This document shows, in pieces, positions 16,246-23,807 of a DNA stretch of 36,755 nucleotides (its first letter is position 1; each line of letters opens with the position of its first letter). The DNA lies in contig JAUNGB010000055.1 in the NCBI GenBank assembly GCA_030524715.1, positions 1 to 36,755 of the forward strand. The letters are read 5' to 3'. Made by a program: the position numbers and the translations under genes. The DNA comes from Eubacteriales bacterium. Lineage in GTDB: Bacteria; Bacillota; Clostridia; Lachnospirales; Lachnospiraceae. The notes under the pieces were generated by a model. The model made no database searches. It saw only the letters and a list, made by a program, of their open reading frames with translations, and was not told where the DNA came from.

Positions 16246-16683
16246 CTATTTATTTCGTTTCCCGCGGTATTTTTCTTCGCAGTATTTGCAGCGGTAAATC
16301 TCTTTTTCGGGATCGGACAGAACAAAAACGTGATCCAGTCCCTGTTCGATGGATGTGATGCAGCGGGGATTCTTGCATTTGATCACATTTACAACCTGTT
16401 TCGGAAGCTTCAGTTCCTTCTTTTCCACGATCTTTTCATCCTTGATGATATTGACGGTAATATTATGGTCAATGAAGCCCAGAATATCCAGATCCAGATT
16501 TTCGATGGGGCATTCTACCTTAATGATATCCTTCTTGCCCATCTTATTGCTGCGGGCGTTTTTGATGATCGCCACAGTACAGTCCAGCTTGTCCAGCTTC
16601 AGGTCATGATAAATGGTCATGGCCTTGCCTGCCTTGATATGGTCTAAAACATAGCCCTCGCGAAGCGCTCCAACGTTTAACAT
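16246..16683 (-). CDS. pyrI: Aspartate carbamoyltransferase regulatory subunit
   Basis: PyrI binds CTP/ATP and carries allosteric control to the PyrB trimers in aspartate transcarbamoylase, the first committed step of pyrimidine synthesis. Its 145 residues are normal. The N-terminal allosteric domain starts [19 protein letters not shown], and the C-terminal zinc domain has its four ligands Cys103 and Cys108 (CKNPRC) and Cys132 and Cys135 (CKYC). The start overlaps the end of pyrB by 7 bases, so translation is coupled. Confidence 0.97.
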   Translation of the reverse strand: MLNVGALREGYVLDHIKAGKAMTIYHDLKLDKLDCTVAIIKNARSNKMGKKDIIKVECPIENLDLDILGFIDHNITVNIIKDEKIVEKKELKLPKQVVNVIKCKNPRCITSIEQGLDHVFVLSDPEKEIYRCKYCEEKYRGKRNK

Positions 16684-17600
16684 GTGACATCCACCTCCAG
16701 TAATGTAAGAATCAGCGCCATTCGTACGTAGACGCCGTACTGCGCCTGTTTAAAATAAGCGGCTCTCGGGTCGGAATCCACCTCCACGGCGATCTCATTG
16801 ACACGGGGCAGCGGATGCAGGATGTACATATCTTCCCTGGCAAGCTCCATTTTCTGCTTGTCAAGTATGTAGAAATCCTTCATGCGCACATAATCCTCTT
16901 CATTAAAGAAACGTTCCTTCTGGACGCGGGTCATGTACAGGATATCCAACTGCGGAAGGGCGTCCTCCAGACGTTCTACCTCTTCAAACTCCACATGGTT
17001 GCGGTTTAACACATCCTCGCGGATATAGCTTGGAATCCGCAGTTCTTCCGGGGAGATCAGGACAAATTTCACATTTTCATACCGTACCAGAGCTTCAATC
17101 AGGGAGTGGACCGTCCGTCCGAATTTCAGATCTCCGCACAGACCGATAGTAAGATTGCCTAAACGTCCCTTTAAAGAACGAATGGTGAGAAGGTCTGTTA
17201 AAGTCTGGGTGGGATGCTGGTGACCACCGTCACCGGCGTTGATAACAGGAATTGTGGATGCCATAGAAGCTACTAACGGAGCGCCCTCTTTAGGGTGGCG
17301 CATAGCACAGATATCTGCATAGCAGGATGTAACGCGAATCGTATCGGCAACGCTCTCGCCTTTGGCGGCGGAACTGGAATCAGCGGTGGAAAATCCTAAT
17401 ACTTTTCCTCCGAGGTTCATCATAGCCGCTTCAAAACTCAGGCGGGTACGTGTACTTGGCTCATAAAACAGGGTCGCAAGACGTTTGCCGTCACAGGCAT
17501 GGGCGTACTTCCCGGGGTTGTTCTCGATATCGTTAGCCAGATCCAGAAGTTTGTCAAGCTCTTCTACGGAAAAGTCCAACGGGCTCATTAAGTGTCTCAT
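16677..17600 (-). CDS. pyrB: Aspartate carbamoyltransferase catalytic subunit
   Basis: PyrB joins carbamoyl phosphate and L-aspartate to make N-carbamoyl-L-aspartate. Its 307 residues match the enterobacterial-type catalytic chain. Carbamoyl-phosphate binding is seen in [13 protein letters not shown] (S49-T-R-T-R53), with HPTQTLTD in the middle and HPLPRVNEI at the aspartate-binding loop. The ATG at 17600 has GGAGGT just upstream. With pyrI it forms a two-gene operon from a good promoter at 17728-17756 and a leader of about 120 bases. Confidence 0.98.
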   Translation of the reverse strand: MRHLMSPLDFSVEELDKLLDLANDIENNPGKYAHACDGKRLATLFYEPSTRTRLSFEAAMMNLGGKVLGFSTADSSSAAKGESVADTIRVTSCYADICAMRHPKEGAPLVASMASTIPVINAGDGGHQHPTQTLTDLLTIRSLKGRLGNLTIGLCGDLKFGRTVHSLIEALVRYENVKFVLISPEELRIPSYIREDVLNRNHVEFEEVERLEDALPQLDILYMTRVQKERFFNEEDYVRMKDFYILDKQKMELAREDMYILHPLPRVNEIAVEVDSDPRAAYFKQAQYGVYVRMALILTLLEVDVTC

Positions 17601-17727
17601 GTCATACCTCCATTTTTTGGTATTAAGAAAATGCGGTTTTCACCATCTTTTGTAGAAAGGTCGCATCTGTAAAGAAGCCCTGCGGTTATCAGAGCGTGCT
17701 TCCCGTGCGAAATTTCTCTATCCATCA

Positions 17728-17756
17728 TCATATAATACATCCGACTTTTTTTCAAG
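17728..17756 (-). promoter_or_regulatory. pyrBI promoter
   Basis: On the minus strand TTGAAA (17756-17751), a 17-base spacer and TATGAT (17733-17728) form a near-consensus promoter. The -35 overlaps the last codons of the upstream minus-strand gene. The leader to pyrB is about 120 bases; weak hairpins exist there (for example ATGCG/CGCAT followed by T-rich sequence), but no PyrR-type motif was recognised. Confidence 0.7.
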
Positions 17757-18138
17757 AAGATTTCGTAAGTATTTTTTCAAAGATCAGTCCTGTCACAAAC
17801 CAGACCGGGGCATAGTCGAATCGGATGATTCCCTTAAAATGCAAAGGCGCACGGCTGTAATCCCAGGGGCACATATTAAAATATTTCAGGATCGATCCGC
17901 TGGAAAACTCCGCCGCAAAAATCCCCGCTGTATAGATGCAGCCCCGGAAAAAAACAGGGATGGAAGAGATTTTCTGATAGACCGGTTTGATGACCGCCGC
18001 GCATCCGTAAATCGGGAACATCAAAAGAGAGGTTTTTCCCATCATGGTAGGCTCGCCGGCCATGAGCGCGTGAAGCCCCGTCCAGAAGACCTCCAGACAC
18101 CAGCCAAGGGAGCCGCAAAGTAAAAAATTCCGTTTCAT
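17752..18138 (-). CDS. CmpB-like putative ABC transporter permease family membrane protein
   Basis: This is a 128-residue membrane protein with about four hydrophobic segments. The motif WDYSRAPLHFKGIIRFDYAPVWF near the C-terminus is the hallmark of the COG4905/PF06541 family (annotated putative ABC transporter permease, function not proven). The frame is open further upstream, but GGAGGAAAGG before the ATG at 18138 fixes the start. It sits alone between the divergent folC and the downstream pyrB; the pyrB promoter overlaps its 3' end. Confidence 0.82.
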   Translation of the reverse strand: MKRNFLLCGSLGWCLEVFWTGLHALMAGEPTMMGKTSLLMFPIYGCAAVIKPVYQKISSIPVFFRGCIYTAGIFAAEFSSGSILKYFNMCPWDYSRAPLHFKGIIRFDYAPVWFVTGLIFEKILTKSS

Positions 18139-18197
18139 AGATAGCCTTTCCTCCGTAAATTTAACATAAATTTTATCTAATTCTATTATTGCCGACC

Positions 18198-18226
18198 TTG
18201 AAAAAATCATGCGTCAATGATATGAT
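18198..18226 (+). promoter_or_regulatory. folC promoter
   Basis: TTGAAA (18198-18203), a 17-base spacer and TATGAT (18221-18226) are a near-consensus vegetative promoter about 50 bases upstream of folC. The hexamers and spacing are identical to those of the pyrBI promoter. Confidence 0.7.
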
Positions 18227-18276
18227 TATGCTAATCCGAAAAGAAATGAATCAAAAGACAGACAGGAGCAAAGAAA

Positions 18277-19560
18277 ATGGACTATCAGCAAAGCAGGGCA
18301 TATATCAAGGATGCAGAAAAATACGGAATCGTCCCGGGGCTTGCCAATATGCGGGAGCTTATGAAACGCCTGGGAAATCCCCAGGACAGCCTGCAGTTTG
18401 TCCATGTGGCGGGAACCAACGGCAAAGGTTCGGTAATTACTTATTTATATTCCGTATTATCCCGGGCGGGGTACCGGGTAGGACGATATATTTCCCCTAC
18501 CATTTATTCCTACCGGGAACGGATGGAGGCCGCAGGACAGACCATAACCCGCAGTGAGTTTGCCGGATATCTTACAAAAACAGCCGATGTGATCGCTGAA
18601 ATGACAAGAGAAGGTTTACCCCATCCCACCCCATTTGAAATCGAAACGGCGGTGGCATTTTTATTTTTTAAAGAGAAAAACTGCAGTCCCGTATTGTTAG
18701 AGGTGGGAATGGGAGGTTCTCTGGACGCCACCAACATTATCAAAAATACAAAGCTGGCGGTACTGGCGTCCATCAGTCTGGATCACCAGTCCTTCCTTGG
18801 AAATACGCTGGCGGAGATCGCGCAGAATAAGGCGGGGATCATTAAGCCCGGCTGCCAGGCGGTCACTGCCGCGCAAAGGCCGGAGGCAAAAGAGGTGATC
18901 GAAAGATGTTGTCAGGCATCCGGCGTTCCTTTGCGGGAGGCATCCCCGGCGGAAGCAGAGCTTCTGACTGAGGGCGTCCGGGGTCAGACCTTCCGCTATA
19001 AAAACGAAACCTACGAATTGTCCCTGGCTGGTGTTTATCAGATTGAAAACGCCGTTCTTGCCCTGGAAGCGCTGGATATTCTTTCAGAGTGCGGCTATCC
19101 CACAACCATACAGGAGCGTAAGGACGGACTCCGGGAAGCCCAATGGGGAGGAAGGTTTACCGTGATCCATGAGAAGCCGCTTCTTGTGGTGGACGGCGCC
19201 CATAATCCCGCTGCGGCAGATCAGTTGGCGACTTCCATCCGGCATTATTTCAAGGGACGCAGGCTCTATTATATTATGGGAATGTTCCGGGATAAGGATT
19301 ATCGGAGCGTCATCGCCAAAACAAGCCCTTATGCACAGAAGATCTTCACCATTGCCACCCCGGGGAATCCCCGTGCCCTGCCTGCAGAAGAACTGGCGGA
19401 GGCCGTCCGGGAATACCATGAGGATGTGACCGCAATGGATACCATAGAGGCAGCAGTGGATGAGGCTTTTCGGATAGCCGGGGAAGAGGATGTGATTCTG
19501 GCTTTCGGCTCCCTGTCTTTTATCGGAGAGCTTACCAGGATTGTGAAGGAAATGAAATAA
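18277..19560 (+). CDS. folC: Folylpolyglutamate synthase / dihydrofolate synthase
   Basis: FolC adds glutamate to dihydropteroate and to folates in an ATP-dependent Mur-ligase-like reaction. The P-loop is HVAGTNGKGS (about 43-52). Further signatures are ISPTIYSYRERM, the SISLDHQSFLGNTLAEIAQNKAGI segment and the C-terminal-domain start VDGAHNPAAADQL. The 427 residues match the family. The start follows AGGAGCAAAGAAA. The next gene, pheA, is 122 bases away, with a repeat element between. Confidence 0.96.
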   Translation: MDYQQSRAYIKDAEKYGIVPGLANMRELMKRLGNPQDSLQFVHVAGTNGKGSVITYLYSVLSRAGYRVGRYISPTIYSYRERMEAAGQTITRSEFAGYLTKTADVIAEMTREGLPHPTPFEIETAVAFLFFKEKNCSPVLLEVGMGGSLDATNIIKNTKLAVLASISLDHQSFLGNTLAEIAQNKAGIIKPGCQAVTAAQRPEAKEVIERCCQASGVPLREASPAEAELLTEGVRGQTFRYKNETYELSLAGVYQIENAVLALEALDILSECGYPTTIQERKDGLREAQWGGRFTVIHEKPLLVVDGAHNPAAADQLATSIRHYFKGRRLYYIMGMFRDKDYRSVIAKTSPYAQKIFTIATPGNPRALPAEELAEAVREYHEDVTAMDTIEAAVDEAFRIAGEEDVILAFGSLSFIGELTRIVKEMK

Positions 19561-19591
19561 AATATCCCCGAAGGAAAGGGTAAAGGCGTTC

Positions 19592-19631
19592 ATGAGCACA
19601 TTGCAAAGCGAAATGCGAATGTCCGCCTTAC
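19592..19631. repeat. Dispersed 40-base element, copy 2
   Basis: This is related (28 of 40) to 15512-15551. The local sequence can fold: AAGGCG and CGCCTT flank the element, with further pairing inside. No T-run follows, so it is not an ordinary terminator. Confidence 0.45.
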
Positions 19632-19682
19632 AAGCAGGAAATACGACAAAGGGGAAAGAAAAACAGATGAGAGGATAACAGG

Positions 19683-20843
19683 ATGATAGATTTACAGGAA
19701 TGCCGGAAAGAGATAGACGCCATCGATGATGAGATCATCCGGCTTTTTGAGAAAAGAATGAAGGTCAGTGAGGCTGTGGCGGAATATAAGATCAACACCG
19801 GAAAACAGGTTCTTGATCCGGAACGTGAGCAGGCGAAGATCACCGCGCTCCGTAAGAAGGCGCACGGGGAATTTAATACGTTGGGGGCGCAGGAGCTTTT
19901 CCAGCAGATCATGGCCATCAGCCGCAAGCGTCAGTACCAGCTTCTTACAAAGAACGGCATAGAGGAAGAACGTGATTACGAAATGGTGGACAGGCTTCCT
20001 CTTGAGAATGTGAACGTGGTCTTTCAGGGAGTGGAGGGCGCTTACGCTTATGCGGCAATGCGCGCCTATTTCGGAGAGAATATCAACAGCCACCACGTAA
20101 AAACCTGGCGCGACGCCATGGAAGAGGTATCCGGAGGCAGAGCGGACTATGCGGTGCTTCCTATCGAAAACTCCACGGCAGGCATTGTGGCGGATATTTA
20201 CGATCTGCTGACAGAATACGAATTATACATAGTCGGGGAGCAGCTCCTTCCGGTAGACCACGTGCTTCTGGGCGTGCCGGGGGCTTCCATGGAAGACGTC
20301 CGGGAGGTTTATTCCCATCCCCAGGGCCTTGCCCAGTGCAGTAAATTTCTGGAGGCACATCCTGAATGGAAGAGCATAAAAGTAGAAAATACCGCTTACG
20401 CCGCCCGTAAGGTACATGAGGATCAGGATAAGGCCAAAGCGGCGATCGCAAGCCGGGAAGCAGGACAGGTATTCGGATTATCCATACTCACAGAAAATAT
20501 CTGCAACAACGGACAAAACGTAACCAGGTTCATTATCGTAAGCAGCAGGCCGGTTTATGAGAAAGAATCCGGAAAAATCAGCATTTGCTTTGAACTGCCC
20601 CATGAGAGCGGAACATTATACAACATGCTTTCCCATATGATCTACAATGGGCTGAATATGACCAAGATCGAATCACGCCCCATTCCGGGAAAGACCTGGG
20701 AGTACCGCTTTTTTGTGGATTTTGAGGGAAATCTTGAGGACAGCGCGGTAAAGAACGCCATCCGGGGCCTGAAGGCAGAAGCCAACCGGATGCGGGTTCT
20801 GGGCAATTATAAAGCGATCAATACAGAGATACAGAGGGGGTAA
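19683..20843 (+). CDS. pheA: Bifunctional chorismate mutase / prephenate dehydratase
   Basis: PheA converts chorismate to prephenate and then phenylpyruvate for phenylalanine synthesis. Its 386 residues contain an AroQ-type mutase domain at about 1-85 (LQECRKEIDAIDDEIIRLFEKRM), a prephenate dehydratase domain at about 112-285 (GVEGAYAYAA, NSTAGIVADIYDLL and NVTRFIIVS with the catalytic Thr-Arg-Phe) and an ACT regulatory domain at about 298-375 with IESRPIP, the phenylalanine-binding motif. Feedback inhibition by phenylalanine is therefore expected. GAGGATAACAGG precedes the ATG. The DUF815 gene begins 4 bases after the stop. Confidence 0.97.
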   Translation: MIDLQECRKEIDAIDDEIIRLFEKRMKVSEAVAEYKINTGKQVLDPEREQAKITALRKKAHGEFNTLGAQELFQQIMAISRKRQYQLLTKNGIEEERDYEMVDRLPLENVNVVFQGVEGAYAYAAMRAYFGENINSHHVKTWRDAMEEVSGGRADYAVLPIENSTAGIVADIYDLLTEYELYIVGEQLLPVDHVLLGVPGASMEDVREVYSHPQGLAQCSKFLEAHPEWKSIKVENTAYAARKVHEDQDKAKAAIASREAGQVFGLSILTENICNNGQNVTRFIIVSSRPVYEKESGKISICFELPHESGTLYNMLSHMIYNGLNMTKIESRPIPGKTWEYRFFVDFEGNLEDSAVKNAIRGLKAEANRMRVLGNYKAINTEIQRG

Positions 20844-20847
20844 GACA

Positions 20848-22167
20848 ATGGCAAGGATTCAGGAATGTATACTTTACCGTGATTTTCAGCACGGGGAGCT
20901 TCTGGAGAAAATGACAGCCCTGATGAATGCATATGGGAACAGTCAGGAAGACCTGAGCGACAAAAAGACAGTTTTTTATGAGTGCGTAAACAGTTTGGTG
21001 GAGATGGCGGGCGACTATGGCTTTTCCGGCAATCTCTGGCATAACTACCTGACCTTTCTTCTGGTAAACCACGAGAACGCGTTCAGTACGGCCTGCGAAA
21101 TAAGGGGAGCCGTCAAAGGAAGCATCAATGAAATGGCGATGAATGATTTTGCTGTTTTTAAAGAATTATATGACTTTGACCTGGAGTGTCTGGACAGGGC
21201 TTTCCATACTACCTGCTGCAGGACGCTCTGCTCCTATGAAAATATCGACGATGGCAGCAAAATGTTCAACAAGCGTATCCGCGACCGTATCTGCAGCATG
21301 AGCAAAACCCTGGCGGCGGCAAAGACCACCGGGGAATTTATGGAGGATATGGTGCAGTTTTATAAGGATTTCGGCGTAGGCAAGCTGGGCCTTCACAAGG
21401 CGTTCCGTATCGACCACGACGAAAACGGGCAGACCATTATCGCGCCGATCACCAGGATCGCCCATGTGAAGCTGGAAGATCTGGTGGGCTATGAGATACC
21501 CAAGCAGAAGCTGATCGAAAACACAGAAGCCTTTGTCAGGGGCAGAAAGGCCAACAACTGCCTGCTGTTCGGGGATGCCGGAACAGGGAAATCCTCCAGC
21601 ATCAAGGGAATCCTGAACCGTTATTATGACGAGGGGCTTCGTATCATTGAGGTCTACAAGCATCAGTTCCAGGATCTGAATGATGTGATCGCACAGATCA
21701 AAAACAGAAATTATAAGTTTATTATCTATATGGACGATCTGTCCTTTGAGGAATTTGAGACAGAGTATAAATATCTGAAGGCTGTTATTGAAGGCGGCCT
21801 TGAGAAAAAGCCGGACAATATCCTGATCTATGCCACCAGCAACCGCAGGCATCTGGTGCGCGAGCGCGCAGGCGACAAGCTGGAGCTTATGGATGACGAC
21901 GACCTGCATTCCTCCGATACTGTACAGGAGAAGCTTTCTCTGGTTTACCGCTTTGGCGTCCGCATTTATTTCGGCGCGCCGGAGAAGCGGGAATTTGAAG
22001 AGATCGTGGAAACACTGGCAGAAAGAAACGGCATCGATATGCCCCGGAACAGCCTGCTTATGGAGGCAAATAAGTGGGAGCTTTCCCATGGCGGAAGAAC
22101 AGGAAGGACGGCGCAGCAATTTATTGATTATTTATTAGGAAAAGAAGGAGAGGGAACATGGCAGTAA
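20848..22167 (+). CDS. DUF815-type ATPase
   Basis: This is a 439-residue P-loop ATPase. The N-terminal 200 residues are helical and of unknown function. The ATPase domain has Walker A FGDAGTGKSSSIKG (about 238-251), Walker B FIIYMDDLSFEEFE, a sensor-like IYATSNRRHLVRE and arginine-rich C-terminal AAA features. This is the DUF815/COG2607 family. Its role is not established. It follows pheA by 4 bases and overlaps the Ppx/GppA gene by 10 bases, so it probably belongs functionally to the polyphosphate genes. GGGGG-containing sequence upstream of the ATG serves as ribosome site. Confidence 0.9.
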   Translation: MARIQECILYRDFQHGELLEKMTALMNAYGNSQEDLSDKKTVFYECVNSLVEMAGDYGFSGNLWHNYLTFLLVNHENAFSTACEIRGAVKGSINEMAMNDFAVFKELYDFDLECLDRAFHTTCCRTLCSYENIDDGSKMFNKRIRDRICSMSKTLAAAKTTGEFMEDMVQFYKDFGVGKLGLHKAFRIDHDENGQTIIAPITRIAHVKLEDLVGYEIPKQKLIENTEAFVRGRKANNCLLFGDAGTGKSSSIKGILNRYYDEGLRIIEVYKHQFQDLNDVIAQIKNRNYKFIIYMDDLSFEEFETEYKYLKAVIEGGLEKKPDNILIYATSNRRHLVRERAGDKLELMDDDDLHSSDTVQEKLSLVYRFGVRIYFGAPEKREFEEIVETLAERNGIDMPRNSLLMEANKWELSHGGRTGRTAQQFIDYLLGKEGEGTWQ

Positions 22168-23693
22168 CGACTTTTGCGGCAATTGATATCGGCTCCTATG
22201 AAGTCAGTATGAAGATCTTTGAACTTTCAAAGAAGATCGGCTTTCGTGAACTGAATTATGTAAGATACCGCCTGGAGCTTGGCAGAGGGGCATATTCTAA
22301 AGGCAGGCTTGATATGGATATGGTGGACGCGCTCTGCGGAATCCTGGTTGATTTTAAAAATATCATGAAGGAATACGGGGCGGAGGAATACCGTGCCTGC
22401 GCCACCAGCGCTTTTCGGGAACTGGATAACCCGATTATCATTGTGGAGCAGATCTTCCAGAGGACGGGAGTCCGGGTGGAAATCTTAAGCAATGCGGAGC
22501 AGCATTTCCTTGGATACAAATCCATCGCGGCCATTGAGGCAGGCTTTAAGAAAATGATCCAGAAGGGAACCGCGATCCTGGATGTGGGCGGAGGAAGCCT
22601 GCAGGTGTCCCTGTTTGATAAGGATACCTTGGTGACGACCCAGAGCCTTAAAATCGGAAGCCTGCGTATCCGAGAGCGGCTGAAGGAACTGGAAAAGGCC
22701 AATAATCATTACGATCAGTTGATCGAGGAGTTTATCCGCAACGACCTGACCGCCTTCCAGCGTCTTTATCTGAAAGACAGGGATATCAAAAATGTCATTC
22801 TCATGGGTGATTTCCTGACGGATACCCTGTTCCGGGAGGAAATGCAGGATCATATCATTACAAGAGAGGAATTCAGCAAACGCTACGAAAACTCTGTTTA
22901 TAAAACAGACGAGGTTCTGGCGGAAGAGATGGACATCGATCCGGAATATGCGTCCCTGATCGTCCCGACCATGGTCATCTGCAAAAATTTCCTGGATATT
23001 TTCAATGCGGAATCCCTGTGGGCGCCCGGCGTATCCCTGCTGGACGGTCTTGCCTATGATTTCGGGGAAAGAAAGAAATATATTAAGAGCGTACATAACT
23101 TCGAAAACGATATTCTTGTGGCGTCCAGAAATATTGCCAAGCGCTATTCCAGCGGCAAAAATCATATCCAGGGCACCACCAGGCTGGCCCTTACTATTTT
23201 TGACAGCATGAAAAAGGTCCACGGCATGGGCGCCAGAGAGCGTCTGCTTTTGCAGATCGCCGTCCAGCTCCATGACTGCGGCAAATATATCAGCATGGCG
23301 GATGTGGCGGAGTGCTCCTACCGGATCATCATGGCGACGGAGATCATCGGGCTTTCCACAGAGGAACGGCAGATCATTGCCAGCGCGGTGCGGTACAATA
23401 CGACGGAATTTGTTTATCAGGAGAAAAATGACGACGGCTCCGGCCTTGACAGAAACCGCTATCTGCTGGTGGCGAAGCTGACGGCGATCCTGCGTCTGGC
23501 CAATGCCATGGACAGGAGCCATTATCAGAAGGTAGAAGGCTTAAAGGCGGTGCTCAAAGACAGAGAACTGCAGCTTGTGATCGATTCCAGCAGGGACGTT
23601 TCCCTGGAACTTGGCCTTCTGAAGGATAAGGTCAAATTCTTTGAAGAGGTGTTCGGTATCCGGCTGGTTCTCAGAAGAAAGAGAAGACTGTAG
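22158..23693 (+). CDS. ppx: Exopolyphosphatase / guanosine pentaphosphate phosphatase family
   Basis: This is a 511-residue protein with an actin-like Ppx/GppA domain (about 1-300; FAAIDIGSYEVSMKIFEL, ATSAFRELDN, ILDVGGGSLQVSLF) and a C-terminal HD-type domain (LLLQIAVQLHDCGKYISMAD). The family removes terminal phosphate from polyphosphate or pppGpp, and sequence alone does not separate these. Being directly followed by ppk argues for polyphosphate turnover. GGAGAGGG precedes the ATG, and the gene overlaps the DUF815 gene by 10 bases. Confidence 0.92.
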   Translation: MAVTTFAAIDIGSYEVSMKIFELSKKIGFRELNYVRYRLELGRGAYSKGRLDMDMVDALCGILVDFKNIMKEYGAEEYRACATSAFRELDNPIIIVEQIFQRTGVRVEILSNAEQHFLGYKSIAAIEAGFKKMIQKGTAILDVGGGSLQVSLFDKDTLVTTQSLKIGSLRIRERLKELEKANNHYDQLIEEFIRNDLTAFQRLYLKDRDIKNVILMGDFLTDTLFREEMQDHIITREEFSKRYENSVYKTDEVLAEEMDIDPEYASLIVPTMVICKNFLDIFNAESLWAPGVSLLDGLAYDFGERKKYIKSVHNFENDILVASRNIAKRYSSGKNHIQGTTRLALTIFDSMKKVHGMGARERLLLQIAVQLHDCGKYISMADVAECSYRIIMATEIIGLSTEERQIIASAVRYNTTEFVYQEKNDDGSGLDRNRYLLVAKLTAILRLANAMDRSHYQKVEGLKAVLKDRELQLVIDSSRDVSLELGLLKDKVKFFEEVFGIRLVLRRKRRL

Positions 23694-23710
23694 GCGGAGC
23701 TGCACCGACA

Positions 23711-23783
23711 ATAAAAATGTCGCTGTTCACCCAGACAGTGCAGACGATAACATAAAAATCACTGTTTCCAGAGAGAACCGCAG
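23711..23783 (+). repeat. Imperfect direct repeat before ppk
   Basis: Two related units of about 33 bases, 23711-23743 and 23752-23783, both begin ATAAAAAT, continue with a CTGTT core and end in CAG. The first unit is flanked by a CGACA/TGTCG hairpin (23706-23722). It lies in the leader of ppk. Confidence 0.45.
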
Positions 23784-23793
23784 CATGCTGCGG
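23778..23793. repeat. Perfect 16-bp palindrome just upstream of ppk ribosome site
   Basis: CCGCAGCATGCTGCGG is a perfect palindrome that ends 3 bases before the AGGAGGT ribosome site (23797-23803) of ppk. It could act as an operator or influence translation initiation; it has no T-run. Confidence 0.6.
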
Positions 23794-23807
23794 CGTAGGA
23801 GGTAAAA

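Noticed and set aside
22485-23522. Long minus-strand frame of 345 codons opposite ppx
   Set aside because: It is a shadow of a strongly supported Ppx/GppA gene; the sequence has no family motifs. The same holds for the long antisense frames opposite DUF815 (21166-22119) and ppk (25017-26030).
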